Below, one piece after another: positions 1 to 7,166 of a stretch of DNA of 64,000 nt (position 1 is its first letter; every line of letters starts with the position of its first letter). The translations under genes and the position numbers were made by a program. Source of the stretch: a virus; the IMG/VR virus record IMGVR_UViG_3300035659_000003, positions 1 through 64,000 of that record; one strand, written 5' to 3'. The notes below the pieces were generated by a model. That model was not told the origin of the DNA and did not search any database. It saw only the letters and a program-made list of their open reading frames with translations.

Positions 1-86
1 GCCTTGCCGACAACCCGCGTTTTGTTACCGTACAGGCTCGTGGTGTAGACTAAGGGTAGCATGATTCCGCGCTTGTCCCAGCTCAT
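1..86 (-). CDS. Partial CDS entering the left edge, function unknown
   Basis: ATG at 86..84 follows the previous stop (91..89) by two bases, with a GAGGAG Shine-Dalgarno sequence inside the preceding gene. Twenty-eight codons are open to the window edge, beginning MSWDKRGIMLP. The sequence is too short to assign. By position (after TerL and three small genes, and before the MuF-like gene if the genome is circularly permuted) the reading could be a portal or another head gene, but nothing in the visible residues shows that. Confidence 0.55.
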   Translation of the reverse strand, partial: MSWDKRGIMLPLVYTTSLYGNKTRVVGK

Positions 87-88
87 CC

Positions 89-349
89 TTACATCTCCTC
101 GATGTCGGTGAGGCCCAGGCCTGCTAGCTCCGCAAGCATCGCGCTTGTCCGGCGCGCCCGTTCGTCATCCAGCTCAACGTGGACAACGCCGTGTGGTGTT
201 CCGCGCAGCACGAAATCGCAGGCGATGTAGAGCAGCACTCCGCCTAGCCCACCCGCCGTCATACGCACGGTCATCGGGTCGACGAACGCTAAAGAAGTGT
301 CGAAGGGCATACTCGCCATTGTGGTTGGCCCCATCAGCAGCAGGTTCAT
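89..349 (-). CDS. Small hypothetical protein (86 aa)
   Basis: The ATG at 349 overlaps the TGA of the upstream gene (ATGA, 346-349), so I start here and not at an Arg-rich upstream extension. The protein begins MNLLLMGPTTMASMPFD, has a hydrophobic stretch around residues 31-48 (GGLGGVLLYIACDFVL) and ends in an acidic helix (LTDIEEM). No family is recognised. It belongs to the co-translated set behind the promoter-like element at 760-785. Confidence 0.6.
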   Translation of the reverse strand: MNLLLMGPTTMASMPFDTSLAFVDPMTVRMTAGGLGGVLLYIACDFVLRGTPHGVVHVELDDERARRTSAMLAELAGLGLTDIEEM

Positions 350-555
350 TCCTCGTCCTCCCATGTCCCGTCTTCCTCGGCGTGATCCATCACGGCGTGG
401 GGGCCGCAAACGGCGGCGTTCAGGTTGCAATCGTCGCAGACGTACTCGTGGCAGCCGTAGCAATAGTAGTCGTCGGGGTCTAGGCCCTTGTCCACGAACT
501 TCACCTCGCAGAAGAAGCAGTAGGCGTCGACGCCCTCGGGGTCGGCCTCATGCAT
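346..555 (-). CDS. Small zinc-ribbon-like protein (69 aa)
   Basis: Start chosen at the ATG at 555, which overlaps the end of the upstream gene by 8 nt. Four CxxC-type pairs are visible (CFFC, CYGC, CDDC, and a later C with several His), so one or two treble-clef or zinc-ribbon folds are likely. The tail is very acidic (EEDGTWEDEE). No family is identified. Small zinc-ribbon proteins are a recurring gene type in this genome. Confidence 0.65.
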   Translation of the reverse strand: MHEADPEGVDAYCFFCEVKFVDKGLDPDDYYCYGCHEYVCDDCNLNAAVCGPHAVMDHAEEDGTWEDEE

Positions 556-736
556 GGGCGATCTCCTCGATGGTGACACGGACATAAGCGATGTCCTCGG
601 CGTCCCAGCCCATCTCCAGCAAGTCCTCTCGGCGCTCGCACACCGCGAAGTTGTAGTCGATCGAGCCGTCCTCGTTGATGGGCGTGTCCTCCACGTCCAT
701 CCGGATGACGTAGCCCTCAGCGCTTCTGTTTTCCAT
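548..736 (-). CDS. Small acidic hypothetical protein (62 aa)
   Basis: First gene after the ECF-type promoter element at 760-785; AGGAGG at 744-749 is well spaced from the ATG at 736. The protein is acidic, with a predicted beta-alpha pattern (EGYVIRMDVED ... YVRVTIEEI). The ending RVTIEE(I/A) resembles the end of the 69-aa protein at 2489-2698 (RVTIEAL). The function is unknown. A promoter and RBS of its own suggest it heads a short operon running out of the left edge. Confidence 0.7.
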   Translation of the reverse strand: MENRSAEGYVIRMDVEDTPINEDGSIDYNFAVCERREDLLEMGWDAEDIAYVRVTIEEIAHA

Positions 737-752
737 AAGTGCGCCTCCTCAC

Positions 753-785
753 TTACTATGACGATTCGGGCGGGGGTACGGTCAC
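753..785 (-). promoter_or_regulatory. ECF-sigma-type promoter, class B copy 1
   Basis: On the minus strand GTGAC (785-781) is separated by 17 nt from CGTC (763-760), followed by ATAGTAAG. The -35-like end overlaps the TerL stop codon. A 34-nt block is shared with the copy at 61447-61477; its last 14 nt (ATCGTCATAGTAAG) are identical. The implied transcript start lies just before the Shine-Dalgarno sequence of the 548-736 gene. Confidence 0.6.
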
Positions 786-2272
786 CGTAGGCGACGAGAG
801 AACATATCGTTTACATCGCCCAGGTCAACGAAGCTTGGGCCGGTGTCCGCCGCGTAGATGGCCAGGGAGTTGCTCCAGAAGCTGTCGCCGTGTCCGTCCT
901 CGCTCTCGTATGCGCTCAGGTCTTTCTTGACCGCGCATATCTGGCGCACCTGGCGGCTGTTCTCGGGGCCTAGCAAGATGAGCCCAGGCTCCCCAGGCTG
1001 GGAGTACACGCGCTTCTCGAACATAGTCGCCATTGTGACCTTGATGCCCTTTTTGAACTTCTTCCCTTGCGCGCGCTTGGACAAGGCACGGTCATCCAGC
1101 TCGGCGCGCGTGCTGTCGTAGAAGAACCTGGCGACGTCGAAGTGCTCGATGATCTGGTTCACGCGTATAGCCTGAGCCCTGAAGTCCATATGCGATAACC
1201 ATTCTTCGAAAATCTGCATCAGCGTGCCGTCCGGCATCATGGCGTGGATGGTGATATGGCTGGGGTGGACTTCCTTGCCCACGTCCATGCCGCCGTAGGT
1301 GGCGTAGCGCCCTCGGCCAGGCCAGGGCTCATCCGTCGTCCAGCGCTTGAGATTCTCGTCGACGATGTTATCAATGGCGAAGCGGGGGAAGTAGGCGTCC
1401 GCAGTAACCACAGGCTTGAGCAGGTATTCCACCTGGAACGCACGCGGCTTGACCTCGGCCAGTAGCTCCATCAGGCGGTTGTAATCGTACTTCTCCGGCC
1501 ACTGGGTCTCCTGCGTCACCTCGTTCTTGATCGCCGGATACCGCCGCCATTGCCAGCGCCTGTCCTTCTGCACGCTGTGGAGAACGTCGTTCTCGGCCTG
1601 CGGCGTCCCGACCAGGAGCAGGGATTGGTGCAGCTCCGGCATAGACATCACCACCTGGTGGAAGATGTTGTTGATGCGCACGACTTCCTCGGATTCCATA
1701 GGGTTCGCGAAGTCCGACAGGATGTCGTCGCAGACCACCGCCTTGGGGTGTCTGCCTCGTGACGCGCCAAGGATACCGGCAGGCTCCACGACGTAGTGCC
1801 ACGTCTCGTTCCCTGGTGGCCCCCACGATGCGGTGAAGTCTACCAGGCTGTCGCTCGTGGGCTTGTTGTCTACCCACCACCGGCAGTAGGGGTTGTTTAG
1901 GATGTAAGACTTGAGCGCGGTCGTGTGGTCGCGCGCTAGGTTATCCTTGTAGCTAAAGTAAACGGCGTCGAAGTCCTCCGTCTTCCGCATACCTAGCCAG
2001 AACAAGAACCCGCGCCCCAGGATGGTTGACTTTAGATGTCCGCGCGGGGCCAGGACGCATAGGCGGGAATATTGCTGCGCCGCCCCCGCCCACGCCTGGT
2101 GCATCGCCGAAAGGCGGAACGGGCTCCAGCGCTTGTTCGCCATGAAGTACTTCTCTTCGGCGAAGGACAGCGGATAGAACTTCAGGAGAAAGTGCCAGAA
2201 GAGCTTCGCTGAGCCGTTGATGACGACCTTCTCCTCGTCGGTCAGGGGATCGATCTCGGTGTCAATACTCAT
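782..2272 (-). CDS. terL: Terminase large subunit
   Basis: A 496-aa DNA-packaging motor that cuts concatemers and translocates DNA through the portal. The N-terminal ATPase has a Walker A motif APRGHLKST (about residues 75-83) and Walker B AVVCDDI (178-184). The C-terminal RNase-H-like nuclease has its acidic residues in YGGMDVGKE (D330), FYDSTRAE (D386) and GHGDSFW (D463). Length and domain order are normal for TerL. The start at 2272 has only a weak Shine-Dalgarno sequence. The gene follows a run of small genes and, further upstream, a candidate small subunit at 6060-6860. Its stop codon lies inside the next promoter element. Confidence 0.95.
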   Translation of the reverse strand: MSIDTEIDPLTDEEKVVINGSAKLFWHFLLKFYPLSFAEEKYFMANKRWSPFRLSAMHQAWAGAAQQYSRLCVLAPRGHLKSTILGRGFLFWLGMRKTEDFDAVYFSYKDNLARDHTTALKSYILNNPYCRWWVDNKPTSDSLVDFTASWGPPGNETWHYVVEPAGILGASRGRHPKAVVCDDILSDFANPMESEEVVRINNIFHQVVMSMPELHQSLLLVGTPQAENDVLHSVQKDRRWQWRRYPAIKNEVTQETQWPEKYDYNRLMELLAEVKPRAFQVEYLLKPVVTADAYFPRFAIDNIVDENLKRWTTDEPWPGRGRYATYGGMDVGKEVHPSHITIHAMMPDGTLMQIFEEWLSHMDFRAQAIRVNQIIEHFDVARFFYDSTRAELDDRALSKRAQGKKFKKGIKVTMATMFEKRVYSQPGEPGLILLGPENSRQVRQICAVKKDLSAYESEDGHGDSFWSNSLAIYAADTGPSFVDLGDVNDMFSRRLR

Positions 2273-2312
2273 ACACTTGTTTGAAAGTGAAGGGCTTTCT
2301 ATCCGCCCCGCA

Positions 2313-2492
2313 TCACCACCCAGCCCGCTTGTACAGGATCGTTAGGCAGGTCTTGCAGGTGACGTCGGTCTTACGCATCGCGAAGCGCTCCCGTCGCTGC
2401 AGCCCTTCCAGGCCGCACACCGTACGGCACATCGTCCAGGGGACGCGTCGCCGCTTACCGCCGTTGCCAGCATCAGACCAGTGCTTCATCAT
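2313..2492 (-). CDS. Small basic Cys-containing protein (59 aa)
   Basis: The ATG at 2492 overlaps the upstream TGA (ATGA). The protein is strongly basic in its N-terminal half (GGKRRRVPWT) and has paired cysteines in MCRTVC and CKTC, so a zinc-binding, nucleic-acid-binding role is possible. It lies immediately upstream of terL, where small DNA-binding packaging factors often occur, but no such function can be shown. About 40 nt without a gene separate it from terL. Confidence 0.6.
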   Translation of the reverse strand: MMKHWSDAGNGGKRRRVPWTMCRTVCGLEGLQRRERFAMRKTDVTCKTCLTILYKRAGW

Positions 2493-2698
2493 AGTGCCTC
2501 AATCGTAACGCGTACGGGGATGGTGTCGCCGGAGCGTCCGGTCAGGTGCCATTTCTTGGCCTGCGCCGTAGCGCCATCCACGTCACCCATGCCCGCCCAT
2601 AGAGCCATCGCTAGATCGCGCAGGGCGTCTTCCAGGGTGCTCTCGAATAAGCGCTCGGCGTCCTCGCGGGGCAGGTAAACGGTATCGGTCGTGATCAT
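2489..2698 (-). CDS. Small hypothetical protein (69 aa)
   Basis: Starts at an ATG that overlaps the previous stop (ATGA, 2695-2698) and ends overlapping the next start. It reads MITTDTVYLPREDAERLF, then a helical stretch, then a beta-like end RVTIEAL that resembles the end of the protein at 548-736. No family is recognised. Confidence 0.65.
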   Translation of the reverse strand: MITTDTVYLPREDAERLFESTLEDALRDLAMALWAGMGDVDGATAQAKKWHLTGRSGDTIPVRVTIEAL

Positions 2699-2922
2699 CG
2701 GATCGGGTAATCGTCAGGATCGAACGTCGGCGGCTCATCGGGGCCGTTGTAGGGGCCGCAACCGCAGGTCACGCACTTGCCCTCCCGCACATGGGTAAAG
2801 GCCTTGAGCAGGGCAGCGGCCTGAAACGCCAGCTCCCGTGTTGGCGCGGTCTCCTCCAGGAGGCCCAGGGTGCTTAGGATCGCCCCCGCCCGCCACACGT
2901 TCATTTTCTGCCAGTCGGTCAT
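2695..2922 (-). CDS. Small hypothetical protein with a Cys cluster (75 aa)
   Basis: Coupled to both neighbours by 4-nt overlaps. The N-terminal half is helical (WRAGAILSTLGLLEETAP), followed by CVTCGCG, a possible metal site, and a Pro/Asp-rich tail. No family is recognised. Confidence 0.6.
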   Translation of the reverse strand: MTDWQKMNVWRAGAILSTLGLLEETAPTRELAFQAAALLKAFTHVREGKCVTCGCGPYNGPDEPPTFDPDDYPIR

Positions 2923-3128
2923 CCCAGCTCCTCTGCCCGCTTGTCTAGGGCGCTGAATCCGTTGACGATCTCAATCCCTGTCGGTTCGCCGTCCATAAAG
3001 TCGATCACCACGTCAATACCCTTGGTGCCGAGCTTCAGGTAGCACCCTTCAGGATGGTCGCCGCATGCCTCCACGAACTCCACACCGTAGCTAGAGCCGT
3101 AGCGAGTCTTCTTCTTGAACGGCCACAT
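2919..3128 (-). CDS. Small hypothetical protein (69 aa)
   Basis: Starts MWPFKKKTRYGSSYG and overlaps the next gene by 4 nt. The predicted structure is mostly beta, with an acidic second half (GIDVVIDFMDGEPTGIEIV). Two cysteines and a His (CGDHPEGC) could bind metal. No family is recognised. It lies 4 nt downstream of the first member of the tandem beta-protein family. Confidence 0.6.
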   Translation of the reverse strand: MWPFKKKTRYGSSYGVEFVEACGDHPEGCYLKLGTKGIDVVIDFMDGEPTGIEIVNGFSALDKRAEELG

Positions 3129-3132
3129 CGTC

Positions 3133-3194
3133 TTAGAACAAGCGCAGGGGCAGATAGCCCACGAACGTGTTCAGCTCGACGCGGAGGAAGGGGA
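3133..3194 (-). repeat. 62-nt direct repeat, copy 1 (3' end of family member 1)
   Basis: Matches 3965-4026 at 61 of 62 positions by eye (G versus T at one site). Both copies cover the stop codon and the last about 20 codons of two paralogous genes, so this looks like a recent duplication or gene conversion limited to the 3' ends. Confidence 0.85.
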
Positions 3195-3564
3195 GCGGGA
3201 TACGCCCGAAGACACGGGTGAGCCCTGCGCCGAACGATCCATGCAGCTCGAACACAGGCAGGTAGACGGTCACCTCGGTCGAAATGACGCGGCGTATATC
3301 AAAGCCGATCGTGCGCACGCTATGGTCATGCTGGTAGGAGAACGGCCCGAAGGCCCGATGGGTGTAGCGGTAGTCGTCGTCAACCTCGTCATAAGGCACG
3401 TCGGAGAGCAGGGTCTCCTCCTCATATTCGGGGTCGTAGGTCTTGCGGTCGCCCGTGTCAGATACATAGCCCTCGGGGTAAGGTACTGCAGGCACATCGC
3501 TAGGTGGATAGCCGTTGGGATAGCTCGACGGGCCATCGTCCCCGATGTAGTCTCGCTCGTCCAT
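3133..3564 (-). CDS. Tandem beta-protein family, member 1 (143 aa)
   Basis: Tyr-, Asp- and Pro-rich N-terminal 70 residues, then a beta-rich domain (FGPFSYQHDHSVRTIGFDI) and a C-terminus PFLRVELNTFVGYLPLRLF. The same C-terminus closes the gene at 3965-4288 almost unchanged, and the FGPF(S/T)Y...RT(I/L)G core recurs in the gene at 3638-3922. The 3'-terminal 62 nt are nearly identical to those of 3965-4288. No known family is recognised; small virion or membrane-associated beta proteins are possible. It has its own spaced Shine-Dalgarno sequence (GGAGG). Confidence 0.7.
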   Translation of the reverse strand: MDERDYIGDDGPSSYPNGYPPSDVPAVPYPEGYVSDTGDRKTYDPEYEEETLLSDVPYDEVDDDYRYTHRAFGPFSYQHDHSVRTIGFDIRRVISTEVTVYLPVFELHGSFGAGLTRVFGRIPLPFLRVELNTFVGYLPLRLF

Positions 3565-3637
3565 AGTAGGTTTCCTCCACTCCTCTGTATGATACCCCCC
3601 GCATTTGGGCAGGGCGTCAGTGTGGGCGCGCGCCGGT

Positions 3638-3922
3638 CTAGTTCTTGCCCAGGGATGCAGTTACGGTCAGCGTGAACGCGTCAACCGAAACGCGCAGCCA
3701 CGGGTAGGGCAGGCTAAGCTTGTAGCCGACGGTCACAGGGACGGTGATCTTCTCAACGTCGCCGGTCACGTTCAGCCCAAGGGCGCAGCCTGGCGTATAG
3801 GTCGACACCTGCAGGGTGAGGATGTTGGGGATGCGGATTCCAAGCGTCCGCGCATCGGCGTGGCGGCTGTAGGTGAACGGGCCGAATTCCTTAATGCTAC
3901 AATAAGTAACGTCGTCGCTCAT
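3638..3922 (-). CDS. Tandem beta-protein family, member 2 (94 aa)
   Basis: Shares FGPF(T/S)Y, RTLG(I/F) and the spacing of the beta core with member 1, and ends PYPWLRVSVDAFTLTVTASLGKN, a diverged version of the family C-terminus. It lacks the acidic N-terminal extension of member 1. It has its own AAGGAGAAA Shine-Dalgarno sequence. The 73-nt gap upstream (3565-3637) holds only a leader. Function unknown. Confidence 0.7.
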   Translation of the reverse strand: MSDDVTYCSIKEFGPFTYSRHADARTLGIRIPNILTLQVSTYTPGCALGLNVTGDVEKITVPVTVGYKLSLPYPWLRVSVDAFTLTVTASLGKN

Positions 3923-3964
3923 GGTATTTCTCCTTTTCTAGAACAGTGATAGGTCGCTGCCGGA

Positions 3965-4026
3965 TTAGAACAAGCGCAGGGTCAGATAGCCCACGAACGT
4001 GTTCAGCTCGACGCGGAGGAAGGGGA
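3965..4026 (-). repeat. 62-nt direct repeat, copy 2 (3' end of family member 3)
   Basis: Partner of 3133-3194; see that entry. The identity drops sharply past position 4026. Confidence 0.85.
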
Positions 4027-4288
4027 CGGGGAGGAACCGGAACTTGTCCGGCCCGATCAGCCGGATACCGCCGCCCAGCTCGACGTCAGCCACGTCCGCG
4101 CCGGACACATCCTCAAGGGAGGGCTTGTTGAAGTAGAGGGTGATGCTGACCGGCCCCAGGTGCAGGGTGGTCTCGACGTCGGGGAGGTCGCTCGTCTCGA
4201 CGTCGACCACGGTGTAGCCCAGGACGCCGACATCGTACCTGGTGTAGTAGTCGCAGTGGCGAGTCTTCTCGATCGCGAACAGCTTCAT
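3965..4288 (-). CDS. Tandem beta-protein family, member 3 (107 aa)
   Basis: Begins MKLFAIEKTRHCDYYTRYDVG, predicted to be all beta, and ends in the family C-terminus PFLRVELNTFVGYLTLRLF. It is the first of the three paralogues to be transcribed, 100 nt after a terminator-like hairpin, with a GGAAGGAGACACCT ribosome binding site. Function unknown. The small beta protein at 21125-21328 may be a distant relative. Confidence 0.7.
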   Translation of the reverse strand: MKLFAIEKTRHCDYYTRYDVGVLGYTVVDVETSDLPDVETTLHLGPVSITLYFNKPSLEDVSGADVADVELGGGIRLIGPDKFRFLPVPFLRVELNTFVGYLTLRLF

Positions 4289-4380
4289 AGGTGTCTCCTT
4301 CCCTCAGACCCGATTCTCCGGCCACACGGCGCAAATCCTGTGCCCTGCGTGCCGGAATCGGTATCCGTCTGCCTTCTCCG

Positions 4381-4404
4381 CTCAAAACGGGCTGTCAGGC
4401 CCGC
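4381..4404 (-). terminator. Intrinsic terminator-like hairpin
   Basis: On the minus strand GCGGGC-CTGACA-GCCCGT is followed by TTTGAG, directly after the stop codon of the gene at 4405-4764. The stem is short but GC-rich and the T run is short. The 116-nt gap 4289-4404 otherwise holds only the leader of the next gene. Confidence 0.5.
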
Positions 4405-4764
4405 TCACTTCATTCCCTTTTCGATCGGCTGTGGCCTGCCTGGTGGCGGGGCCAGAGGGAACCGATCCTGTGGTAGCTCTTCCTTTGGAACGCTAGCGCA
4501 GATGTCCCCGCAATCTCCATCGCAGGAACCTGCCTCGCCGCAACCGCGTTCATAGCATGTGGTGCAGTTAGTGCTGCCCAAGGGCCGTTGTAGGGGAACG
4601 GGCTCAAACGTATGATCGAACGCGTATTCACACTCATAGCATTTGCACTCGTACGAGCACGTCAGCCGACCGAAGGGGTCGTCGTGCGCGATGCCTATCT
4701 CATACCATTCGCGCAGCGCGCACTCGCCGCAATTCGGGCAGGTGGCGATGTTGCCAAAGCTCAT
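4405..4764 (-). CDS. Cys-rich zinc-ribbon protein (119 aa)
   Basis: Begins MSFGNIATCPNCGECALREW. CPNC with CSYECKCYEC suggests a rubredoxin-like or zinc-ribbon fold in the first 50 residues, and a second Cys cluster (CTTCYERGC, CDGDCGDIC) follows. The C-terminus is Pro-rich and probably disordered. Overlaps the upstream gene by ATGA. It is one of six consecutive Cys-rich genes between 4.4 and 6.1 kb. A nucleic-acid-binding or scaffold role would be inference only. Confidence 0.7.
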   Translation of the reverse strand: MSFGNIATCPNCGECALREWYEIGIAHDDPFGRLTCSYECKCYECEYAFDHTFEPVPLQRPLGSTNCTTCYERGCGEAGSCDGDCGDICASVPKEELPQDRFPLAPPPGRPQPIEKGMK

Positions 4765-5279
4765 CTTCCACCCAGACGATCCATCCGCTCTGCCCGTTTC
4801 GGCGCGGTCTTGGGGCGAATGTGAACGCCCGCGTTCTCAATCTGCTCCGGTGACCAGTAAAAGTAGTCAGGCGCGGTCTCCTGCTTTTCGTAGTCAGGCT
4901 TTGCCGCCGTGGTGGGGGTCTGCGGGCAGGGTGGCGGACAGGTGCTCGTGCTCGGCACGTTTACCCAGGTCTTGCACACCCCACAGAGGAACTGGCCTGG
5001 GCCGCCGCTCTTGGCCATGATCGACGGGTGGGTACAGAACTTCGGATCGTCCAGCAGCGCGCCGTTCTGCCAGCGCCGCGTGAAGCGCGCCCCGCACACG
5101 TCGCAGCGGTAATAATGGGTTTCGACGTTGGGGTCGTGGGTCTCGATGACCCTACCTCGGTTGTCCACGCGGGTGTAGGCACCGCCCATAAGCGTCATGC
5201 TGATGCCCTCCGCCTTGAACGTGTCGCTGTGCCCGTTCGGGCAAACCAGCAGCAGGGGCTCGTGTCTATAACCGCTCAC
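4761..5279 (-). CDS. Zinc-ribbon protein with two or three metal sites (172 aa)
   Basis: I start at GTG 5279, which overlaps the upstream stop (GTGA); the upstream extension is Arg/Gly-rich and looks non-coding. CPNGH near the N-terminus, CDVCGARF, and CGVCKTW supply metal ligands, and a Pro/Thr-rich linker leads to a basic tail (KTAPKRAERMDRLGGR). Transcription-factor-like zinc ribbons are the nearest general comparison. No specific family is recognised. Confidence 0.7.
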   Translation of the reverse strand: MSGYRHEPLLLVCPNGHSDTFKAEGISMTLMGGAYTRVDNRGRVIETHDPNVETHYYRCDVCGARFTRRWQNGALLDDPKFCTHPSIMAKSGGPGQFLCGVCKTWVNVPSTSTCPPPCPQTPTTAAKPDYEKQETAPDYFYWSPEQIENAGVHIRPKTAPKRAERMDRLGGR

Positions 5280-5500
5280 ATTTCCTCCCCGCCGATGATG
5301 CCTGCCTCGTGCTGGCAAGGCTCCTCATCCAGGTTCTGGAACAAGGTAGCGATGATGGCGTAGCACGTCCGGCAAACGATGTCGCCCGCCGCCCAGCGCC
5401 CAGGGGTCGTGGGGGTGATGCAAGGAGTAGGCTCCTCGATGGTCGCCTCCGTCACCTTGTCGCAATTCGGGCAGTAAGCGTAGGTGTTCAGGCTTGGCAT
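5276..5500 (-). CDS. Small zinc-ribbon protein (74 aa)
   Basis: MPSLNTYAYCPNCDKVT with a second pair CRTCYAII about 30 residues on makes a classic four-Cys zinc ribbon. The C-terminus contains EPCQHE. AGGAG precedes the ATG. Part of the Cys-rich cluster; function unknown. Confidence 0.7.
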   Translation of the reverse strand: MPSLNTYAYCPNCDKVTEATIEEPTPCITPTTPGRWAAGDIVCRTCYAIIATLFQNLDEEPCQHEAGIIGGEEM

Positions 5501-5518
5501 AATTGCTCCTCTCCCAGA

Positions 5519-5815
5519 TTATGCTGGCGGCTGCCTCTCGTCCGTGTACGGGTAGCGGCAATTCAGGCCGCAAGGCTGTGCCGGTGGGCCGTCGCATGTG
5601 CATATGCCCAGGCCGACGCCGCTCGCACACTCGCCCTGGGTGACGGCGGGGTAGACGGCCAGGGCCGCCTGAATCGTCTCCAGGCTCTCCTCCCAGATGG
5701 CGCGCATACAGCAGATGCACTTAGGCCCGCCCTGGTGCCCAGGTGCCCATTCCCAGGCGATGCCTGGCGTCGGGTGGCCGCAGATGCATCGCACGGACTC
5801 AGCCGTCAGGCTCAA
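5519..5815 (-). CDS. Cys-rich small protein (98 aa)
   Basis: Contains CICGH, CICCMR and CTCDG..CGLNC, ten cysteines in all, so it probably binds several metal ions. The start ATG 5815 overlaps the upstream stop by 4 nt. No family is recognised. Confidence 0.65.
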   Translation of the reverse strand: MSLTAESVRCICGHPTPGIAWEWAPGHQGGPKCICCMRAIWEESLETIQAALAVYPAVTQGECASGVGLGICTCDGPPAQPCGLNCRYPYTDERQPPA

Positions 5816-6063
5816 AGCTCTACCTCCACGCCCGCGACGATGATGGTGTTGCGCCCAGGTCGGCCCTCATCCCCATCGTGCATCCAGGGCGGCCCCTCGG
5901 AGAGATACTCTTGCGTCGTGCGTGTAGCGAGGCACTCCGTGCCTTCGCCGTCCGTGGGGCAGAAGCCAGGTAGCCAGTAGGGGTTACAGGCCTCGCTATC
6001 GGGGTCTTCGCACTCGCAGCCCCCGCAATGGGGCGGGCAAGTATAGCTATCGTGCTTCATCAC
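5812..6063 (-). CDS. Cys-rich small protein (83 aa)
   Basis: Begins MMKHDSYTCPPHCGGCEC; the dense Cys/His content in the first 45 residues suggests metal binding or a knottin-like fold. The end is beta-like (NTIIVAGVEVEL). Overlaps both neighbours by 4 nt. No family is recognised. Confidence 0.65.
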   Translation of the reverse strand: MMKHDSYTCPPHCGGCECEDPDSEACNPYWLPGFCPTDGEGTECLATRTTQEYLSEGPPWMHDGDEGRPGRNTIIVAGVEVEL

Positions 6064-6860
6064 TCAGCCTCCTCCAGGTTCGCGTCAAGCGGCTTCGGTT
6101 CCGGCAGGATTGCGCCGACCTCCGCCGCCTCCTTGATCAGCATGTTGTAGGTCTCGCGCATCTCGCGGTCGACCTCCTCCATCTCCTTGCGGAGCAGCTC
6201 AACGTTACTGATAGTATACAACGTCGGGCCGACCGCTTGGCCGCCTTCTGCGGTCTGTTCGCCGCCTGTTCCTGGCATTTGCACGCGCATATCAGCGTGC
6301 AGCCGCGTGCGCTCAACCAGCATCCTGAACAGCTTCCCTACGGCGTTCTGCGCCGCGTTGAGGATGTGAATCTTGTCGTCTATGCTCGCCGCCGGAAGGA
6401 TCACGTACTCCTCGTGCCCGTGCGCGTTGGTGATCTTCAGCGGTACGCCGTCCGGCCCGTTGATGATCTCCGGTCGCTCCCGCAGGTCGCGCATCTTTTC
6501 CATAACCATGCCGACAAGCTGAGCCTGCTGCGTCGCCGCCGCGTCGAGCTGAGCATCCCAGTCCACGAAGTTGTCCAGGATGTGCTGCACCATATCCGCC
6601 AGCCAAGGGAAGACCCGCATCGGTAGGTGCGCAGGCTTGTAGCGCTTCAGGCCAACCTGAATCTGGAACACCGTCAACGGGAAGCCCATCTTCTCGGCGT
6701 GCACCGAGACCTGCGGGAAGGTGTAGACGCCGGTGGCCAGCCGATCCTGGATGTCCTGCCATAGTGGATGTCCTGGGTTAAACTCTGGCCGCCGCCCGTG
6801 GATCGGGTCGTTGGGATAACGCTTCCCTGGTTTCCTCTGGTGTGATCGCTTCCTGCTCAT
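6060..6860 (-). CDS. Putative terminase small subunit or other DNA-binding protein (266 aa)
   Basis: A very basic N-terminus (MSRKRSHQRKPGKRYPND) precedes a helical region that could hold a helix-turn-helix (around residues 45-80), then a long helical, probably coiled-coil C-terminal half (ELLRKEMEEVDREMRETYNML) and an acidic tail. This DNA-binding plus oligomerisation layout is what TerS proteins show, and the gene is the only suitable candidate upstream of terL, though 3.8 kb and many small genes lie between. No sequence-level family match is claimed. Confidence 0.45.
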   Translation of the reverse strand: MSRKRSHQRKPGKRYPNDPIHGRRPEFNPGHPLWQDIQDRLATGVYTFPQVSVHAEKMGFPLTVFQIQVGLKRYKPAHLPMRVFPWLADMVQHILDNFVDWDAQLDAAATQQAQLVGMVMEKMRDLRERPEIINGPDGVPLKITNAHGHEEYVILPAASIDDKIHILNAAQNAVGKLFRMLVERTRLHADMRVQMPGTGGEQTAEGGQAVGPTLYTISNVELLRKEMEEVDREMRETYNMLIKEAAEVGAILPEPKPLDANLEEAE

Positions 6861-6941
6861 CTCATTAACAGCTTAGCACACGCGCTGGCAATGCCGAAGG
6901 GGAGTGAATATTTGAGATTTTCTAGGATTGCCACAGGGCTC

Positions 6942-7166
6942 CTAGCCGTTGTCCCTTGTCAGGGTCTGCAGCAGCATGGCTGCCGTAGCCGTCTCCGCCA
7001 TCTTCACCAGGAGGATGTCTATAGCTGCTGATATGGCTAGGGCCATGTCAACGCACTCATCGCTAGTAACGGTGTGCTCTTGGAGAAAGTCGATGTCGAA
7101 GGGATTTCTCATCTCTTGGTATGCGCGCGAAGCCTCGCGGAGGAGGCTCTCCATGCGGTCGGTCAT
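6942..7166 (-). CDS. Small hypothetical protein (74 aa)
   Basis: I start at ATG 7166, which overlaps the upstream gene (ATGA); a longer upstream reading is Arg-rich and unsupported. Helical throughout, with a hydrophobic C-terminal half (MALAISAAIDILLVKMAETATAA is amphipathic to hydrophobic). The 80-nt gap 6861-6941 downstream has no gene. Confidence 0.6.
   Translation of the reverse strand: MTDRMESLLREASRAYQEMRNPFDIDFLQEHTVTSDECVDMALAISAAIDILLVKMAETATAAMLLQTLTRDNG

Noticed and set aside
3565-3637. Promoter in the gap before member 1 of the beta family
   Set aside because: A TATCAT hexamer exists, but no -35 or extended -10 supports it.
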